Source: Hydra vulgaris | Lineage: Eukaryota; Cnidaria; Hydrozoa; Anthoathecata; Hydridae | DNA length: 64,000 nucleotides | NCBI RefSeq assembly: GCF_038396675.1 | Contig: NC_088929.1 | Span: 37,392,001 to 37,456,000, forward strand | Reading direction: 5' to 3' | Shown here: piece after piece, positions 20,944-32,634 of the stretch | Layout of the letters: every line of letters begins with the position of its first letter | Numbering within the stretch: position 1 is the stretch's first letter | Notes under the pieces: model-generated | What the model saw: the letters and a program-made list of their open reading frames with translations, nothing else | Told to the model about the DNA's origin: nothing | Databases searched by the model: none | Program-made: the position numbers and the translations under genes

Positions 20944-21118
20944 GGAAGAAAATTCAACTTATAATGAGTAAACAATCATATAATAAGTAAGAAAATTCAA
21001 CTTATACTGAACAAACAGTCTTATAATAAGAAAGTTCAACTTATAATGAGTAAACAACCTTATAATAAGTAAGAAAGTTCAACTTATGATGAACAAACAA
21101 TCTTATAATAAGTAAGAG
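20944..21118. repeat. ~40-bp minisatellite
   Basis: Four to five imperfect units of 'ataataagtaagaaagttcaacttat' with 'gagtaaacaat'. Confidence 0.8.
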
Positions 21119-21179
21119 CTTTATAGAATCATATAAATATCTGCATATTAATAACATATATTATAAGTAAACACGTAAA

Positions 21180-21595
21180 GGTTGCAGCCAGCCTCCAACC
21201 ATTATCACACTGTTGTAATGTTGCTTCTCTTTCACTTTTCTAAATATACTATAATAGGTGCAGCTCTAAAGAGCTAGCGTCTCTTCTGCAATCTACTTAA
21301 ATTTATTCTTTTATTACTCATCATTCAATTTAGCCTTATCCTTTAACTGCGACTATTCCTAAGTGCTTTAAAAATTCTTATTTGCCTAGTTTTTTTTCTT
21401 GAGCATATGTTCTTTGGAATTCTCTCTCTCCATCTTGTTTTTCTTGGTTCATATAATTTGCCATCTGTCAATCAAATCATCTGTGAGTCGTTATCTTTCT
21501 TCATAAACTTCATCTTGGCTCTTCCAGTAACTTCCAACTCTAGTAGTGGTTGCTTGCAGCCTTGTTGGAAGCAAAGATTAAACAAGTAACTGTTA
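21180..21595 (+). mobile_element. LINE family B, 5'-truncated 3' end
   Basis: Aligns with 49640-49985 of the full copy downstream: a diverged stretch with 'gctctaaagagctagcg', then 'ttactcatcattcaattt', 'tctttggaattc' and the terminal block 'tgcttgcagccttgttggaagc'. This is a typical truncated retrotransposon insertion and has no open frame. Confidence 0.75.
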
Positions 21596-23496
21596 TAATA
21601 AGTAAAAAAAATTGTTAACATCTATATATATTTTGAATATTTTGGAAGTATAATTTTTTTTGTTACTTATTGTTTTTGTCTTAAAATCAAAATTTTTGTT
21701 ATTGTTGTTAAATCAAATTCTGAGTATGAGCAGTCAGTTAGACCGAATCCTATTTATACAAAAATGTTTAGAGTAGATCTGAATTAAACTTAGATCTAAT
21801 CAGAGTAGATCTGAAATTAACATTTTTGAGCAGTTTTTCCAGGTTAAAGCTTGTTTGCCACGACTTCCAGTCCTGTTGATATTTTGCTGCAGTTTAAGTG
21901 CCAGAAATTTTTTAAGACCTGAGAAACATAAACATAGATATCCCTCCTTCAAGCTTCATTTATAAATGTTTTATCTCATTCATATTGTAATCTTTTGCCA
22001 AAAGGTGTTCCTCTTGGCAATCAAACACATGGTTATACTCACATAATTGGAGTGTACACATTATCATAATTACCTCATAGCAAAGAGGTAAAAAAATTCT
22101 TTGCTGCAGTTATGATGATGATAACACATTCCAATCAACAGGATCACAACTCGCACGTGCCTATAATCTTAAATTGTCATTATTCAAGATTAGTCAAATT
22201 ATAATGGATTAAAGTCAATTCACGCAGAATGTATGCATTCATAAGATGAGTGTCCAAATCCACTTCTGCAGTTTTTTCTTCAGTTTTCTTTTTCCTTTTT
22301 TTTTAAAAAAATTAACAGTTGTTCACAAATATTACCTAACCAAAAAATAAATTTTGCAAGATTTTTCCAACTTTATACTTAAAACTAAAATGCCAATAAT
22401 AACGAATTAAACAAAAATGTTGCCTGCTTTTTATGCTTTTTAATGTTTCAATAAAATATTTAGAGATTATTTAAATCAGAATGAAAAGATAAACTGTCAT
22501 GATAATTATAATAAAAGTCACCAAAACAAAAAAAATCATAAACTAAGATACACCAATCATAAATTATGATACATCAATAAACATCAGATAAAATAAAAAT
22601 ATTCTTTGCAATCAGACTAAAAAAAAGCACAAATATTAAAATAAAAAAGAAATAAAAATATTACAAATATTAAAATAAGAAAGTTAATTGTTAAACAAAG
22701 TTAACATTTATTTCATAAATTGAATTTATCAAAAAGAAACACAAAAACAATGAATATATAATGAAATAATTAAAAACTTGAAAATAAATACAGCCGTATT
22801 AAAGATTATTATTTTAAATTATAGCAGAACTATGAGTTAATAAAAGTGCATACATTTATTAATGTTTGAACATTTTTTTCACTTGAACTCTAAAAGTGTA
22901 GAAACTTTTTGCATTTGTTCAAAAATAACACATGTCATTGGAAAAATTAAAAATTACCTTATGCGCAACAGGAAATTTTGGAGTTTTAAGCTTCCTTGAC
23001 AGTTTATTGCTTTTTAACTATAAGCTTTAAATCTTTATTTTTTGTAAACATGCTATAGATGGATGGTATATTCCTGATAACGCAGATTTGACAACTTTTA
23101 TTGCATAAACATTTTTTCTCTTATGTAAGGTGTTGAGTTTTATTTTTAAAAGGGAAGCAAAAAGGGTGATCCTAGGTTTGTGACAAATAATTTGTACACA
23201 TTGCAACTGTATTACATAAAACCTCTTTAGTTGTGACTTGGATTGACCAATACATTGAAATAAAATGCTTTGATTGAAATACATTTATTGAAGATCTTCA
23301 CATCAGTTACAATGATATTAAATCGAAAAAACTTTTACTGAATAAACTGGAAGGATAAGGTCCTTATTGCTTCTGGACTTCTATTATTATTTAAACCCAG
23401 AAGCAACATGGGTACCACTTATAAAAGTGGAGCTATGCTATACCTTAAATATGTTAATATAAAAACTATTACACTATAATATAGTCTATATTACTA
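21596..23496. other. Non-coding AT-rich stretch
   Basis: No frame here resembles a known protein. An 85-codon minus frame at 23027-23284 has no family signature. 21840-22260 may be decayed mobile DNA but I cannot name it. Confidence 0.5.
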
Positions 23497-23673
23497 TAAA
23501 AATTATTGTGGGATTTATTGGAGAAAACCATTTTTTTTGGTAGATAATTACAAAAAAAAAAAAATGAAAAATCTAGATTGAATATATTATATTTCAATCT
23601 AGATTTTTCAATTGTTTGTGTAGATATCTACCAAAAAAAAAGGTTTTCTCCAATAAATACCCCAATAATTTTA
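23497..23673. mobile_element. Palindromic MITE
   Basis: Arms of about 80 bp: 'attattgtgggatttattgg' and its inverse, then GGAGAAAACC, then AAAAATCTAGATTG. The short AT centre means the whole element folds into one hairpin. 23674-24588 is non-coding, with a C-rich run near 24071. Confidence 0.8.
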
Positions 23674-24588
23674 TATATATTTAATAAATTTATTTAATAT
23701 AAACTTCTAATAGTTAAATTGAGTTAATGGATTGACTATGAGTCAGTTTAAAATAGAGTTAAAAATATTAAATTCAATATAAAATAAAAATGGAGAAAGT
23801 GATGGTACTCGCTTTATTAAAAAAAATGTTATTAGTACTTGTAACTTAAATTAAATAAATAAAAATTCTAACATCTCTAGGACTTAGGGACGTATGGTCC
23901 GCTTATGTTTTGCGACAATATATAGAATAAAAAATAATCCGGTAACCGAAAAATACGACCTAATTCTGAGGGATGTTAAAGTCTGCTAACCTTGAAAAAT
24001 CTTGTCAATCTCGGTTTGTCAAAATATAAAAATTAGATTAAAACTAAAATTCCAACTCACCTCTCTCCTCCCCCCCCCCTTCCTTTCTCCTTGCAGTAAC
24101 ACTAAAGTTAAATTAATTTTAGCATAAAAATTTTTAAAATTTTTGTTTTTTAATGTTAGATACTTAATATATTTACACTATTTTAATAATTAATATTAAA
24201 AAGAAGTTAAAAAAAAGGAGAAGGGCCCTTGAATTAACAACAGGTAAAAAAAGGATTCATTTAAGATTATATTTTATGTTTACCATTATAGTTTTCCACT
24301 TTATAAAGTGTTACATGTGATTTTATGTTGCATTTTTACAAAGTAAAGTTTTTAAATTTTTCATATCTTCATGATTAAAAAAATTTAAATACTTTTATTT
24401 AGGTTGGAATATATAATTAAATGACAAAAATGGCAAAGTTATATGCTTTTGATTCTACTTCTACAAAAGTTTAACCATTGATTAGGTGTAAGGCATTCAT
24501 ACTTATAATATTTTAGCATTTAGTTTTAACTATACCATTTGTTTGTCAGCTAAAATTCATAGTTACCAATTTAGGAAAAATATTTTCA

Positions 24589-24892
24589 GACTTTGGTAAA
24601 GGTCAAATAATCCAAATGCATAATGCAGATTGGTTTTTGCGTAATATTTCCAAAAACGTTGGACGTGGCAAATCTACAATTCAAAGAGTTGTGTCCAGAT
24701 TTATTTCTTAAAATTCAATTAGCAGAAAATTAGGTTCGGGAAGAAAGCGAAAAATGACAGAAAGAAAAGATCGATTGATTGTGATGGAAGTGATGAAGAA
24801 TCATAGGATATCAGTGAGTCAGATGAAGCAAAATTTAAACCTTGAACACCTATGTAACAATACAATTGTTGCAAAAATAAAGATAGGTGAGA
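24589..24892 (+). pseudogene. Tc1-like transposase N-terminal fragment
   Basis: Translates as FGKGQIIQMHNADWFLRN, a helix-turn-helix with VGRGKSTIQRVVSRF, one in-frame stop, then GSGRKRKMTERKDR and LNLEHLCNNTIVAKI. This is the order of the paired-like DNA-binding domain and GRKR linker of Tc1 transposases. The catalytic DDE domain is absent here. Another Tc1 fragment at 35870 is a separate insertion. Confidence 0.75.
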
Positions 24893-25069
24893 AGTTTAAT
24901 TTAGGGTGGCAAACATTTTTTTTTTGCTGCATACTTTCTTCATGTTTTTGCGAGCGTGATAATTAAAAGAAAATAAATCGTATTATTTTTAAGTTTTAGT
25001 ATTTATATATCCTTAAAAATAGGAATTATTAACGGAAAAAAGAACATAAATAAAATAAAGTAATACATC

Positions 25070-25870
25070 ATGGATAAATTATCAAACGAGGAACAAATTA
25101 TTTCAATAAAGCTTGTACGAGATATATTCAACGAAATGTTTATTAAGCAACAAAGTGATATTCTAAAACTAATAAGCGGAAATCTGAAGTTAACAAACGA
25201 TAGAATTGATGGTCTGTTAAAAGAAATAAATACTGTAAAAGATTTGTGTGCAACACTCCAAAAGGAAAACATATTAATTAAAGAGGAACAAAAAAATTAC
25301 GTTAAAAGATTAAACAAAAATGAAATTGTGCAAAAAGATATAGAAGAAAGTCTGAACTTTACACAAGACATGCAAGAAAAAAAAAATCTCGAATTAGAAA
25401 AAAAAAAGATATCAAAATCAGAGAGCAGAGATACGGAAGATAATAAACTAAGGCAGCTTGAGGATAGACAAAGAAGGAATAATCTTCGAATAGAGGGTTT
25501 ATCGGAAAATGAAAATGAAAATTGGGATGACACCGAACTGAAGGTATTAAATACTTTTGAAAAAAAACTTAATTTAAAAGGAATTGTAATTGAACGAGCA
25601 CACAGGTCAGGAAAAATTGAAGCAGGTAGACCAATATCAATAGTAATGAAACTGTTAAATTACAAAGATAAAGTAAAAGCTTTAAAAAGTGCGAGTAAAC
25701 TAAAAGGATCGGGAATATATATCAATGAGGATTATTCATTGGAAACTGCATCTATCAGGAAAAAACTATTCGAGCAAATGAAGATACATAGGAAAAATGG
25801 TACGTTTTCGGTTGTAATTTACGATAAATTAATAGTAAAAGAATTCAGAAAATTACCTCCTCAACATTAA
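25070..25870 (+). CDS. LINE ORF1 protein (coiled coil plus RRM-like)
   Basis: This 266-residue frame is intact. Residues about 15-150 are charged and heptad-like (coiled coil). From about 147 comes RRNNLRIEGLSENE, then VIERAHRSGK, RPISIVMKL and INEDYSLETASIRKKL. This is the RRM plus C-terminal domain layout of L1-type ORF1 proteins (Transposase_22 family). Such proteins form trimers, bind the element's RNA and act as nucleic-acid chaperones in retrotransposition. ORF2 follows about 50 bp later. It is the only complete frame left in this LINE. Confidence 0.8.
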   Translation: MDKLSNEEQIISIKLVRDIFNEMFIKQQSDILKLISGNLKLTNDRIDGLLKEINTVKDLCATLQKENILIKEEQKNYVKRLNKNEIVQKDIEESLNFTQDMQEKKNLELEKKKISKSESRDTEDNKLRQLEDRQRRNNLRIEGLSENENENWDDTELKVLNTFEKKLNLKGIVIERAHRSGKIEAGRPISIVMKLLNYKDKVKALKSASKLKGSGIYINEDYSLETASIRKKLFEQMKIHRKNGTFSVVIYDKLIVKEFRKLPPQH

Positions 25871-25922
25871 TTATTTTATTTTATACTTTAAATATTTTGT
25901 TAGTATAACCTTTCTTGTTATT

Positions 25923-26700
25923 ATGGAAGGTATAAATTTTCGTGAATTAAGCTTTAGGGCATTCCAGACAAATAAAAATATACTTTTAGAGAATCATTCA
26001 GATCCAGACGTTAATTTTTTTAACACTGATGAAATAATTAGCAACATATGCCCTTCTTATTATAATTCCGATATTTCTTATATTTTTGCTGATATAGATA
26101 TTAATTAGTTTTCTATTTTACACTTAAAAAATAGGAGCTTTCAAAAAAATTTTGATAAATTTCAAGATTTTTTATATAGTGTTGAAATTAATTTTAAAAT
26201 TATTTGTCTCACAGAAACCTGGTGTCGAGATAAACAAGTTGAAAAAGATTCAAATTTTCAACTACAAAACTATAAAGTTATTCATCAAGTCAGAAATTCT
26301 AAGACAATAGGTGGAGGAGTATGTATTTTTATTCACAACTCTTTAAATTTTAAACCGCTAACTGAATTTAGTGCAATTAGTAATGATTGCGAATCATTAA
26401 CGATCGAAGTTATAAATAAAATCACTAAAATCATCATTGTACATGTTGTGTACAGACCGCCATCTGGCAATAACAAATTTTTTGAAAAACACTTTAAAAA
26501 TTTAATCAAAAACAAAATTTTATGTGACAAACGTGTCTTTTTTGTTGGGGATTTAATTATAATGCGCTTGATTACGACACAAATAAAAATGTAAAAAATT
26601 TTATTAACATCATATTTCAAAATGGGTTCATTCCAACAATAAATAAACCAACACGAATTACTAGGAATAGTGCAACCTCAATTGATCAAATAATAATTAA
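25923..26700 (+). pseudogene. LINE family A ORF2, endonuclease half (5' part)
   Basis: The frame opens at 25923, stops at 26106-26108, and continues as FSILHLKNRS, then IICLTETWCRD, GGGVCIFIH and VVYRPPSGNN, the APE-type endonuclease motifs. A one-base loss near 26553 breaks the VGDFNYNALD motif. The frame ends at ATSIDQIII where the DNA transposon entered. Confidence 0.85.
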
Positions 26701-27339
26701 GAGTCATTTTTTGTAAGAATCAGGCAGTCAATGGAAGTGACCTCCTCCAAATTGCTTGAATTTTTTATATATTGATCAGAATATAGAAAAAACCTGTTGG
26801 GGAAAAAAAAAATTTTCAAAAACGTTTCGTTCACTCGGAATCTGGGCTTAAATTTTTGAGATTTTTTTAAAAATTTTTAGAAATTTAGTTTTTGCCACCT
26901 TTGAACCCATTTTTTTGGCAAGGCAAAAAGTTGCACATAGCTTTTGTAGTTAATATCAGACGTAACCCAAAAGCTTTCTCCAAAAAATATAAAAAAGTTG
27001 CGTGACACTGTGCGGTTGGCTAATTATCATAGTTCAAAAGTACAAAATCAATCACTTTTGTCAACTTTTAATCGGAGTTAATTCAGCGGCGAAGTGTTGC
27101 ACACAATTTTTCTTTTAGGATTTGAAATTATCAAAGGTATTGAGTCTAAAAATGCAAAGAAAGTTATGTGATACCTAAGGCCTATTAATATATTAAGGCT
27201 TGAAATTGGAAAAAAATGTTTTAGTATACTTACAAAATGAACCATTACGGCAGAGGCGCTTAGTTTTGTAAAAATGTAAACATATCCAACTGTCAATACA
27301 AAAAGGTCCTAACATAATAATAAAAAAAATTCGTGTGAT
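26701..27339 (+). repeat. Left terminal inverted repeat
   Basis: Pairs with 31985-32633. Short frames inside it (for example minus 27078-27296) are mirrored in the right TIR and are not genes. Confidence 0.95.
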
Positions 27340-27800
27340 CTTTAGATATTAAGTTAAAAATAAAGGTACAAATTGTTAAAAATGATTAAGTACGAAGAGA
27401 TATTTTTTTGGACACACAGATGAGGTTTTCGCTCACAATAAAATTTCTATCATCCAAAATTAGCATTTAGCATTACACAAAACATTGCACGTAATGTAAA
27501 GAAAAAATTTAAGCGTTTCTGACTATGATATAGAAATCATAACAATTGAAATAAATAATAATAAAAAACAATACATGATCAGAAGTGAATTATTTAAATT
27601 TACGTCATAACCAAATAACTTGTGGTGATCGAATGGAAGAAGAATCGCTGATATCACGATTGTGGAGAAACAAGTTAGTGGGCGGTTGTTTACTTTACCA
27701 TAAAAATGTCTTAACTTTATTTTAACGATCTTTAAAATTTGCATAAATAGAGTAGATATTTTATCATTGCTATTGAGAAATAGGTACTGCATAAATAGAA

Positions 27801-27811
27801 CTTGTTTTTAG
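27801..27811 (+). promoter_or_regulatory. Acceptor-like site before the transposase start
   Basis: CTTGTTTTTAG ends 6 nt before ATG 27818. This resembles the sites before GPATCH3, PRMT5 and CCT2 and would suit spliced-leader addition. Confidence 0.4.
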
Positions 27812-27817
27812 TTGAGT

Positions 27818-30800
27818 ATGAAACAAAACAAATATTTTTATGAAAACTGTTGTTGCTTTTCAAAAGGAAATTGTGGATCATTCAAAAAACATAAAATTAT
27901 AAACAAAATGTTCTACATTCATCAGCTAGGAGATGTTGATGTTAAGAAACACCTCATCAACTTAAAGGTAATTATGTATTTTAAATTTACGCAGACTGTA
28001 ATATAATTTTTATAATTACATACTTTATAACTTCTCTGCAATAAGATTTTGAGACAAAGTTCTTTAAACAAAAAAAAAATATCTCTTTTAATTAATTCCT
28101 CACTCTTTTAATAAATAATCACTAAATTAATCACACTCTTGCAATATTGTATTTTAATAATAACAACAATGTATTTCAAACTTGTAAACATTTTTCGTGA
28201 AGAGTCAGATTATAAACAATGCTTTAAATGACACACTTAATAATTGTTTAAAAAATTGTTTTTAGGTCATGCGATTAAACGATAATAATATTTGGGAACA
28301 AAATGGACTTATTGCAAATAGACTTAAAAGAAATCTTGAAAAGGATGAACAAACATGTGCTTTTCACCGGTACACGTTTGGTATTGCATGGAGTCCTCCA
28401 AAAACATGCTTTCATTCACACCATCTAAATATAAAAGGAAAAAAATCTCCCGCTTTAAGGGCGTCACCAATACATGTCGTCATATCAATGTCAAAGCGAT
28501 ACAATGAAGTATTTTCAGTTGGTGCAATGCTATGTTTTACCCATTTAAAGCAAGAAATTGCTTTATCTAGAGTCAACGAAAACACCAATTTATGTACAGA
28601 AACACAAACACAACAAGAACAAACATATATGACACCTGCTACTCCAGATGAAGAATTTGATCCCGGTGAAATTAATGTTTCACAGGAGATTTTGGACGAA
28701 TCTCTAAGAAGCCGTGAGAGTGTAACTGAGGTTCTTAATGCAAGTCCAATAAAATTTAGATTAAAAAGGAAATTCGAATATCTGGAAGATACTACTAAAG
28801 ATAAGTTAAAACGCAAGTATGTTCGCCTAGAAAACTTATTAAAGAAAAAATTTGCGGAAGCTGTTGCTCCTGGACAAGAGGAAATACTTATAGATTTTCT
28901 TAACAGTAAAAATGTTGATGAAATAAATAGCCCTCTCCCAATCGAAATTATTCATGGGAAAGTTAGTTATCCTCTCATTATTAGACCATACCAAGTATAC
29001 CAAAAAGTTTATAATGAACACATTTGAGTGTACCAAACATCGTATAGAAACAGCAAGAAAATGGCATGCATCTCATAAAGGGTTGGCATTTCCAGAGAAG
29101 AAAGTATTTGTCCGATCTAGTCTTGATCAAACAAAGTGTGAACATTTCTTAGACTTTATATTTACAAGCGGTATTTTGCATGATGTTGCTTATGGAATAA
29201 CCAAATTAAAATACGACAGCGGTGAAGAACAAAAGATAGTGCATGCAATACTGACGACAAAATATAGCCACGCTATCATGTTCTATCGAAAAAGTTGTAG
29301 TGAAAACAATTATATACCATTATCTGATTCAAGTTTGTGGAAAGTATTGCATGCAATAAAACCTTCAAGTCGAAAAAGCTTAGCTGGATTAGATGATGTT
29401 ACTGCTTCAGGCATGAATGGTTTTCAAACATTACAAAAATTGGCACAAAGATTTAGTTCTAAATCTCTCGAAGCTGCCCTTGAAAAAGGAAAAAGGTATT
29501 TGAAAACAAGTTATCAAACCAATTGTAGTGTCAATGACTCAAACATTTCTTCTCATAGCTCAAAACATGCCTAATCAGATCCATCTGAAAAAAATCTTCA
29601 AACCAACACAGAGATATCAGAAGTGGTATGTGCCGATTGCTATGATTTGTGCAAAGCTATCGAGATGATCAAAGAACTAACAATTCAAAATTCTGACGAT
29701 GCTGATTCTATTTATGATTTGGAAATTGCTGTAAAGGATGTATTCAACTACATAAAACACCTGATGAGAGATTCTCAACAGAAAAGGGCCAAAGAGAGTA
29801 TTTTGGCAAGAAAGGAATGAGTTTACATGTGGATATATTCTTCATAAAAATAGCAGGAAAGTTATTCAAACGTGTTTACTTTACTTCAATGTATAGGTGT
29901 GATCAGGGAATAGGTGATGTTGTTTCGTTAGCCACTGCAGTTTTAGACCAATTCAGAATTGATCAACCGCATATCAAGAAAATGTTTACCAAATCTGATA
30001 ATGCCGGCTGCTATCAGGGAAATCTTTCAGCTGAAGCAATCTACAATGTATGCAAAGAGAGAGATATAAAGTTGCTGAGATATGATTATAATGAACCCTG
30101 TTGTGGAAAAGATCAATGTGACAGGGAGAGTGCAGTTGTAAAGACAATTTTAAGGAGTTACGTTGACTCTGGTAATAATCTTTTGACTGCTGAAGATATA
30201 CACAAGGCTATGCATTATAGTTTTGGCGCTAAAGATGCAAAAGTAGCAGTTGCTCAAATTAGCAATGATAAAACTGTAGTTACTGGACCAAAGATTAAGA
30301 ACATTAGCAACTATCACTCATTTGAGTTTGGTGAGAAAAGTATGAAGATGTGGCGTTATTTCAATATCGGTGAGGGAATTGAACAAGAGTATGGAAATCT
30401 TAAAATTCAACCCTCGATTAAGTTGTTGTTGCCATATAGCAAAACAGATAATTCAATTAAGCGTAACAAGTCACTTAAGGAAAAACAGAAAAGAAGTGAC
30501 AGGCAATTATATTCATTAGGATTTTGCACTGAAATGAATTGTACTTTATCGTTTGAAAGCGATGCTGAGTTAGAAGAACACATGCTATCCGGTCTTCATA
30601 CAGTTCCGAAATCATTAACATCATTGGATAAAGTTCGCAACTCGTTTGTTTATAAGATGAAAATTACTTCACAACTAAATATGCCGATTTCTTCATCGAC
30701 ATCTTCATTCAATAACATTGCTTCCGTAAAAGACAAACCACATTGCATGAACATTTTTCTTTTGCAAGGTTGGGCATTACCAGTTCGAAGTTCTTTTAGA

Positions 30801-31802
30801 TTTTCAAACCAGCAGAAAGAACTGTTGTATAAATACTTTATTCGTGGAGAAGAATCAGGTAATAAAATGAGCCCTGAGCAGGTTCACATGCAGCTGAGGA
30901 GAGAACTTCCGCCTGATCAATATGTAACTAGCCAACAGATAAGATCTTTATTTTCAAGGTAGGCATTGTTGCTATCAAAACTTTTGCAAATTAGATTATG
31001 TTTCTGACTGTTAAATAGTTCTTTTACAAATATGAAATTAAAATTTAGGTGAAAGTTATAATTTTGTGTGTTTGTTTACATATGTTTAAAAATATGTACA
31101 ATTGATATTGTTATAGATTTAGTAACCTGAAAAGAAAAGGTAAGCTGGTAGAACCGACAACAGAAAATAATGAAAATAGTCAGGTTAACGATAACAAAGA
31201 AGTTTATGGCGAAAATGATGACTTTAATCTGGCAGGAGACAATGAAGATGATAATAAATATGAGGAAGACATCGCCAATCTTGCAAAAGAAATTTGTCTT
31301 GTATGGAAAGTGAATGATTGGGTTGCTGTTGCATATGAAAAACAATGGAATATTGGATATATTGTGGAGGTAATATTATTCAAAGTATATATTAGTTTCA
31401 AGTTTTTATTTTGTTTTACAAAACAGTGCTTAAAATAAAAGGAATATAAATAAAATGTAAAAATAATTTCAGAATGACATTATATAAGACTTTACAAGTT
31501 TTATTGAATGTAAGCAAAATTAAACAAATCATAAACTCTTCATTATATTATTTTAAATGTTGCGCTAATACTTTTAGGTATCTATAACTGGGATCAGAGT
31601 TAATTGTATGATTAACGGGCAAGAGAAGAATACTTTTCGCTGGCCAGTTACTACCGAGGAGATAAATAACCAAACTGATAAAATTATCTGTTTAGTAAAT
31701 GCTCCTTTTCTAATCAGTGGTTGTGGCGATTATTCATTATCCGAAGAAGACTATAATACAGTCATATCATTATTCTTAGAGAAACTTACTGCAGCAGAGT
31801 AA
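27818..31802 (+). pseudogene. Multi-exon DDE-like transposase, degenerate
   Basis: Exons 27818-27967, 28266-30958, 31117-31369 and 31578-31802 have GT/AG ends and compatible phases. In order, the product shows a Cys/His-rich N-terminus (CCCFSKGNC, then AWSPPKTCFHSHH) and an acidic linker. Next is a helical region (FECTKHRIETARKWHASH; FTSGILHDVAYG; LAGLDDVTASGMNGF) and a CADCYDLCKA motif. A catalytic-type core follows: MSLHVDIFF, KSDNAGCYQGN, CGKDQCDRESAVVK. Last come a C2H2 finger (C-x4-C...H-x5-H), QQIRSLFSR, and a WVAVAYE..WNIGYIVE tail that may be a Tudor/SH3-like fold. Candidate Asp-Asp-Glu codons are 29832, 29997 and 30126. It is broken by a frameshift near 28940-28955, a stop at 29572-29574, and a deletion with frame change near 29800. 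From memory, similar uncharacterised proteins occur in other cnidarians; I know no family name. Confidence 0.8.
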
Positions 31803-31984
31803 AAATTATGTGTGATGTGGTGGATAATGTGTGTAAATGACTCTATTAATAAATGAAAAACTAATTTTTAAATGGAAAAACATTTAAATGTTTGATTTAT
31901 GTTTTATTTAATTAGCAATATAGTTATCTTGATGTTAGATTTTTGTTCAGTTTTTAATTCATGTTATATCATGCGTGTGACAAA

Positions 31985-32633
31985 ATCACACGAATTTTTT
32001 TTATTATTATGTTAGGACCTTTTTGTATTGACAGTTGGATATGTTTACATTTTTACAAAACTAAGCGCCTCTGCCGTAATGGTTCATTTTGTAAGTATAC
32101 TAAAACATTTTTTTTCAATTTCAAGCCTTAATATATTAATAGGCCTTAGGTATCACATAACTTTCTTTGCATTTTTAGACTCAATACCTTTGATAATTTC
32201 AAATCCTAAAAGAAAAATTGTGTGCAACACTTCGCCGCTAGAATTAACTCCGATTAAAAGTTGACAAAAGTGATTGATTTTGTACTTTTGAACTATGATA
32301 ATTAGCCAACCGCACAGTGTCACGCAACTTTTTTATATTTTTTGGAGAGAGCTTTTGGGTTACGTCTGATATTAACTACAAAAGCTATGTGCAACTTTTT
32401 GCCTTGCCAAAAAAATGGGTTCAAAGGTGGCAAAAACTAAATTTCTAAAAATTTTTAAAAAAATCTCAAAAATTTAAGCCCAGATTCCGAGTGAACGAAA
32501 CGTTTTTGAAAATTTTTTTTTTCCCCAACAGGTTTTCTCTATATTCTGATCAGTATATAAAAAATTCAAGCAATTTGGAGGAGGTCACTTCCACAGTTTC
32601 AGGAATTTGCCTGATTCTTAGAAAAAACGGCTC
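31985..32633 (-). repeat. Right terminal inverted repeat
   Basis: Inverse of 26701-27339. It starts at ATCACACGAATT and ends ...GGCTC next to the resumed LINE sequence. Confidence 0.95.
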
Positions 32634-32634
32634 C

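Larger units (their letters stand above)
26701..32634 (+). mobile_element. 5.93 kb DNA transposon with ~640-bp TIRs, unassigned family
   Basis: The left TIR (26701-27339) and right TIR (31985-32633) are near-identical inverted copies, the left missing about 18 bp near its tip. The ends read GAGTCATTTTTTGTAAGAAT and, reversed, GAGCCGTTTTTTCTAAGAAT. The host LINE continues in frame on both sides (IDQIII | NEYTKNK), so the insertion is exactly bounded. The overlap points to a 3-bp TAA (or 2-bp TA) target duplication. Between the TIRs is a spliced transposase gene on the plus strand (27818-31802). Confidence 0.92.

Noticed and set aside
28412..28816. 134-codon minus frame
   Set aside because: Antisense shadow of transposase exon 2, whose plus frame shows conserved motifs.
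27078..32264. Matching frames starting MTVGYVYIF at 27078-27296 (-) and 32028-32264 (+)
   Set aside because: Both lie in the terminal inverted repeats and mirror each other, with no family signature.
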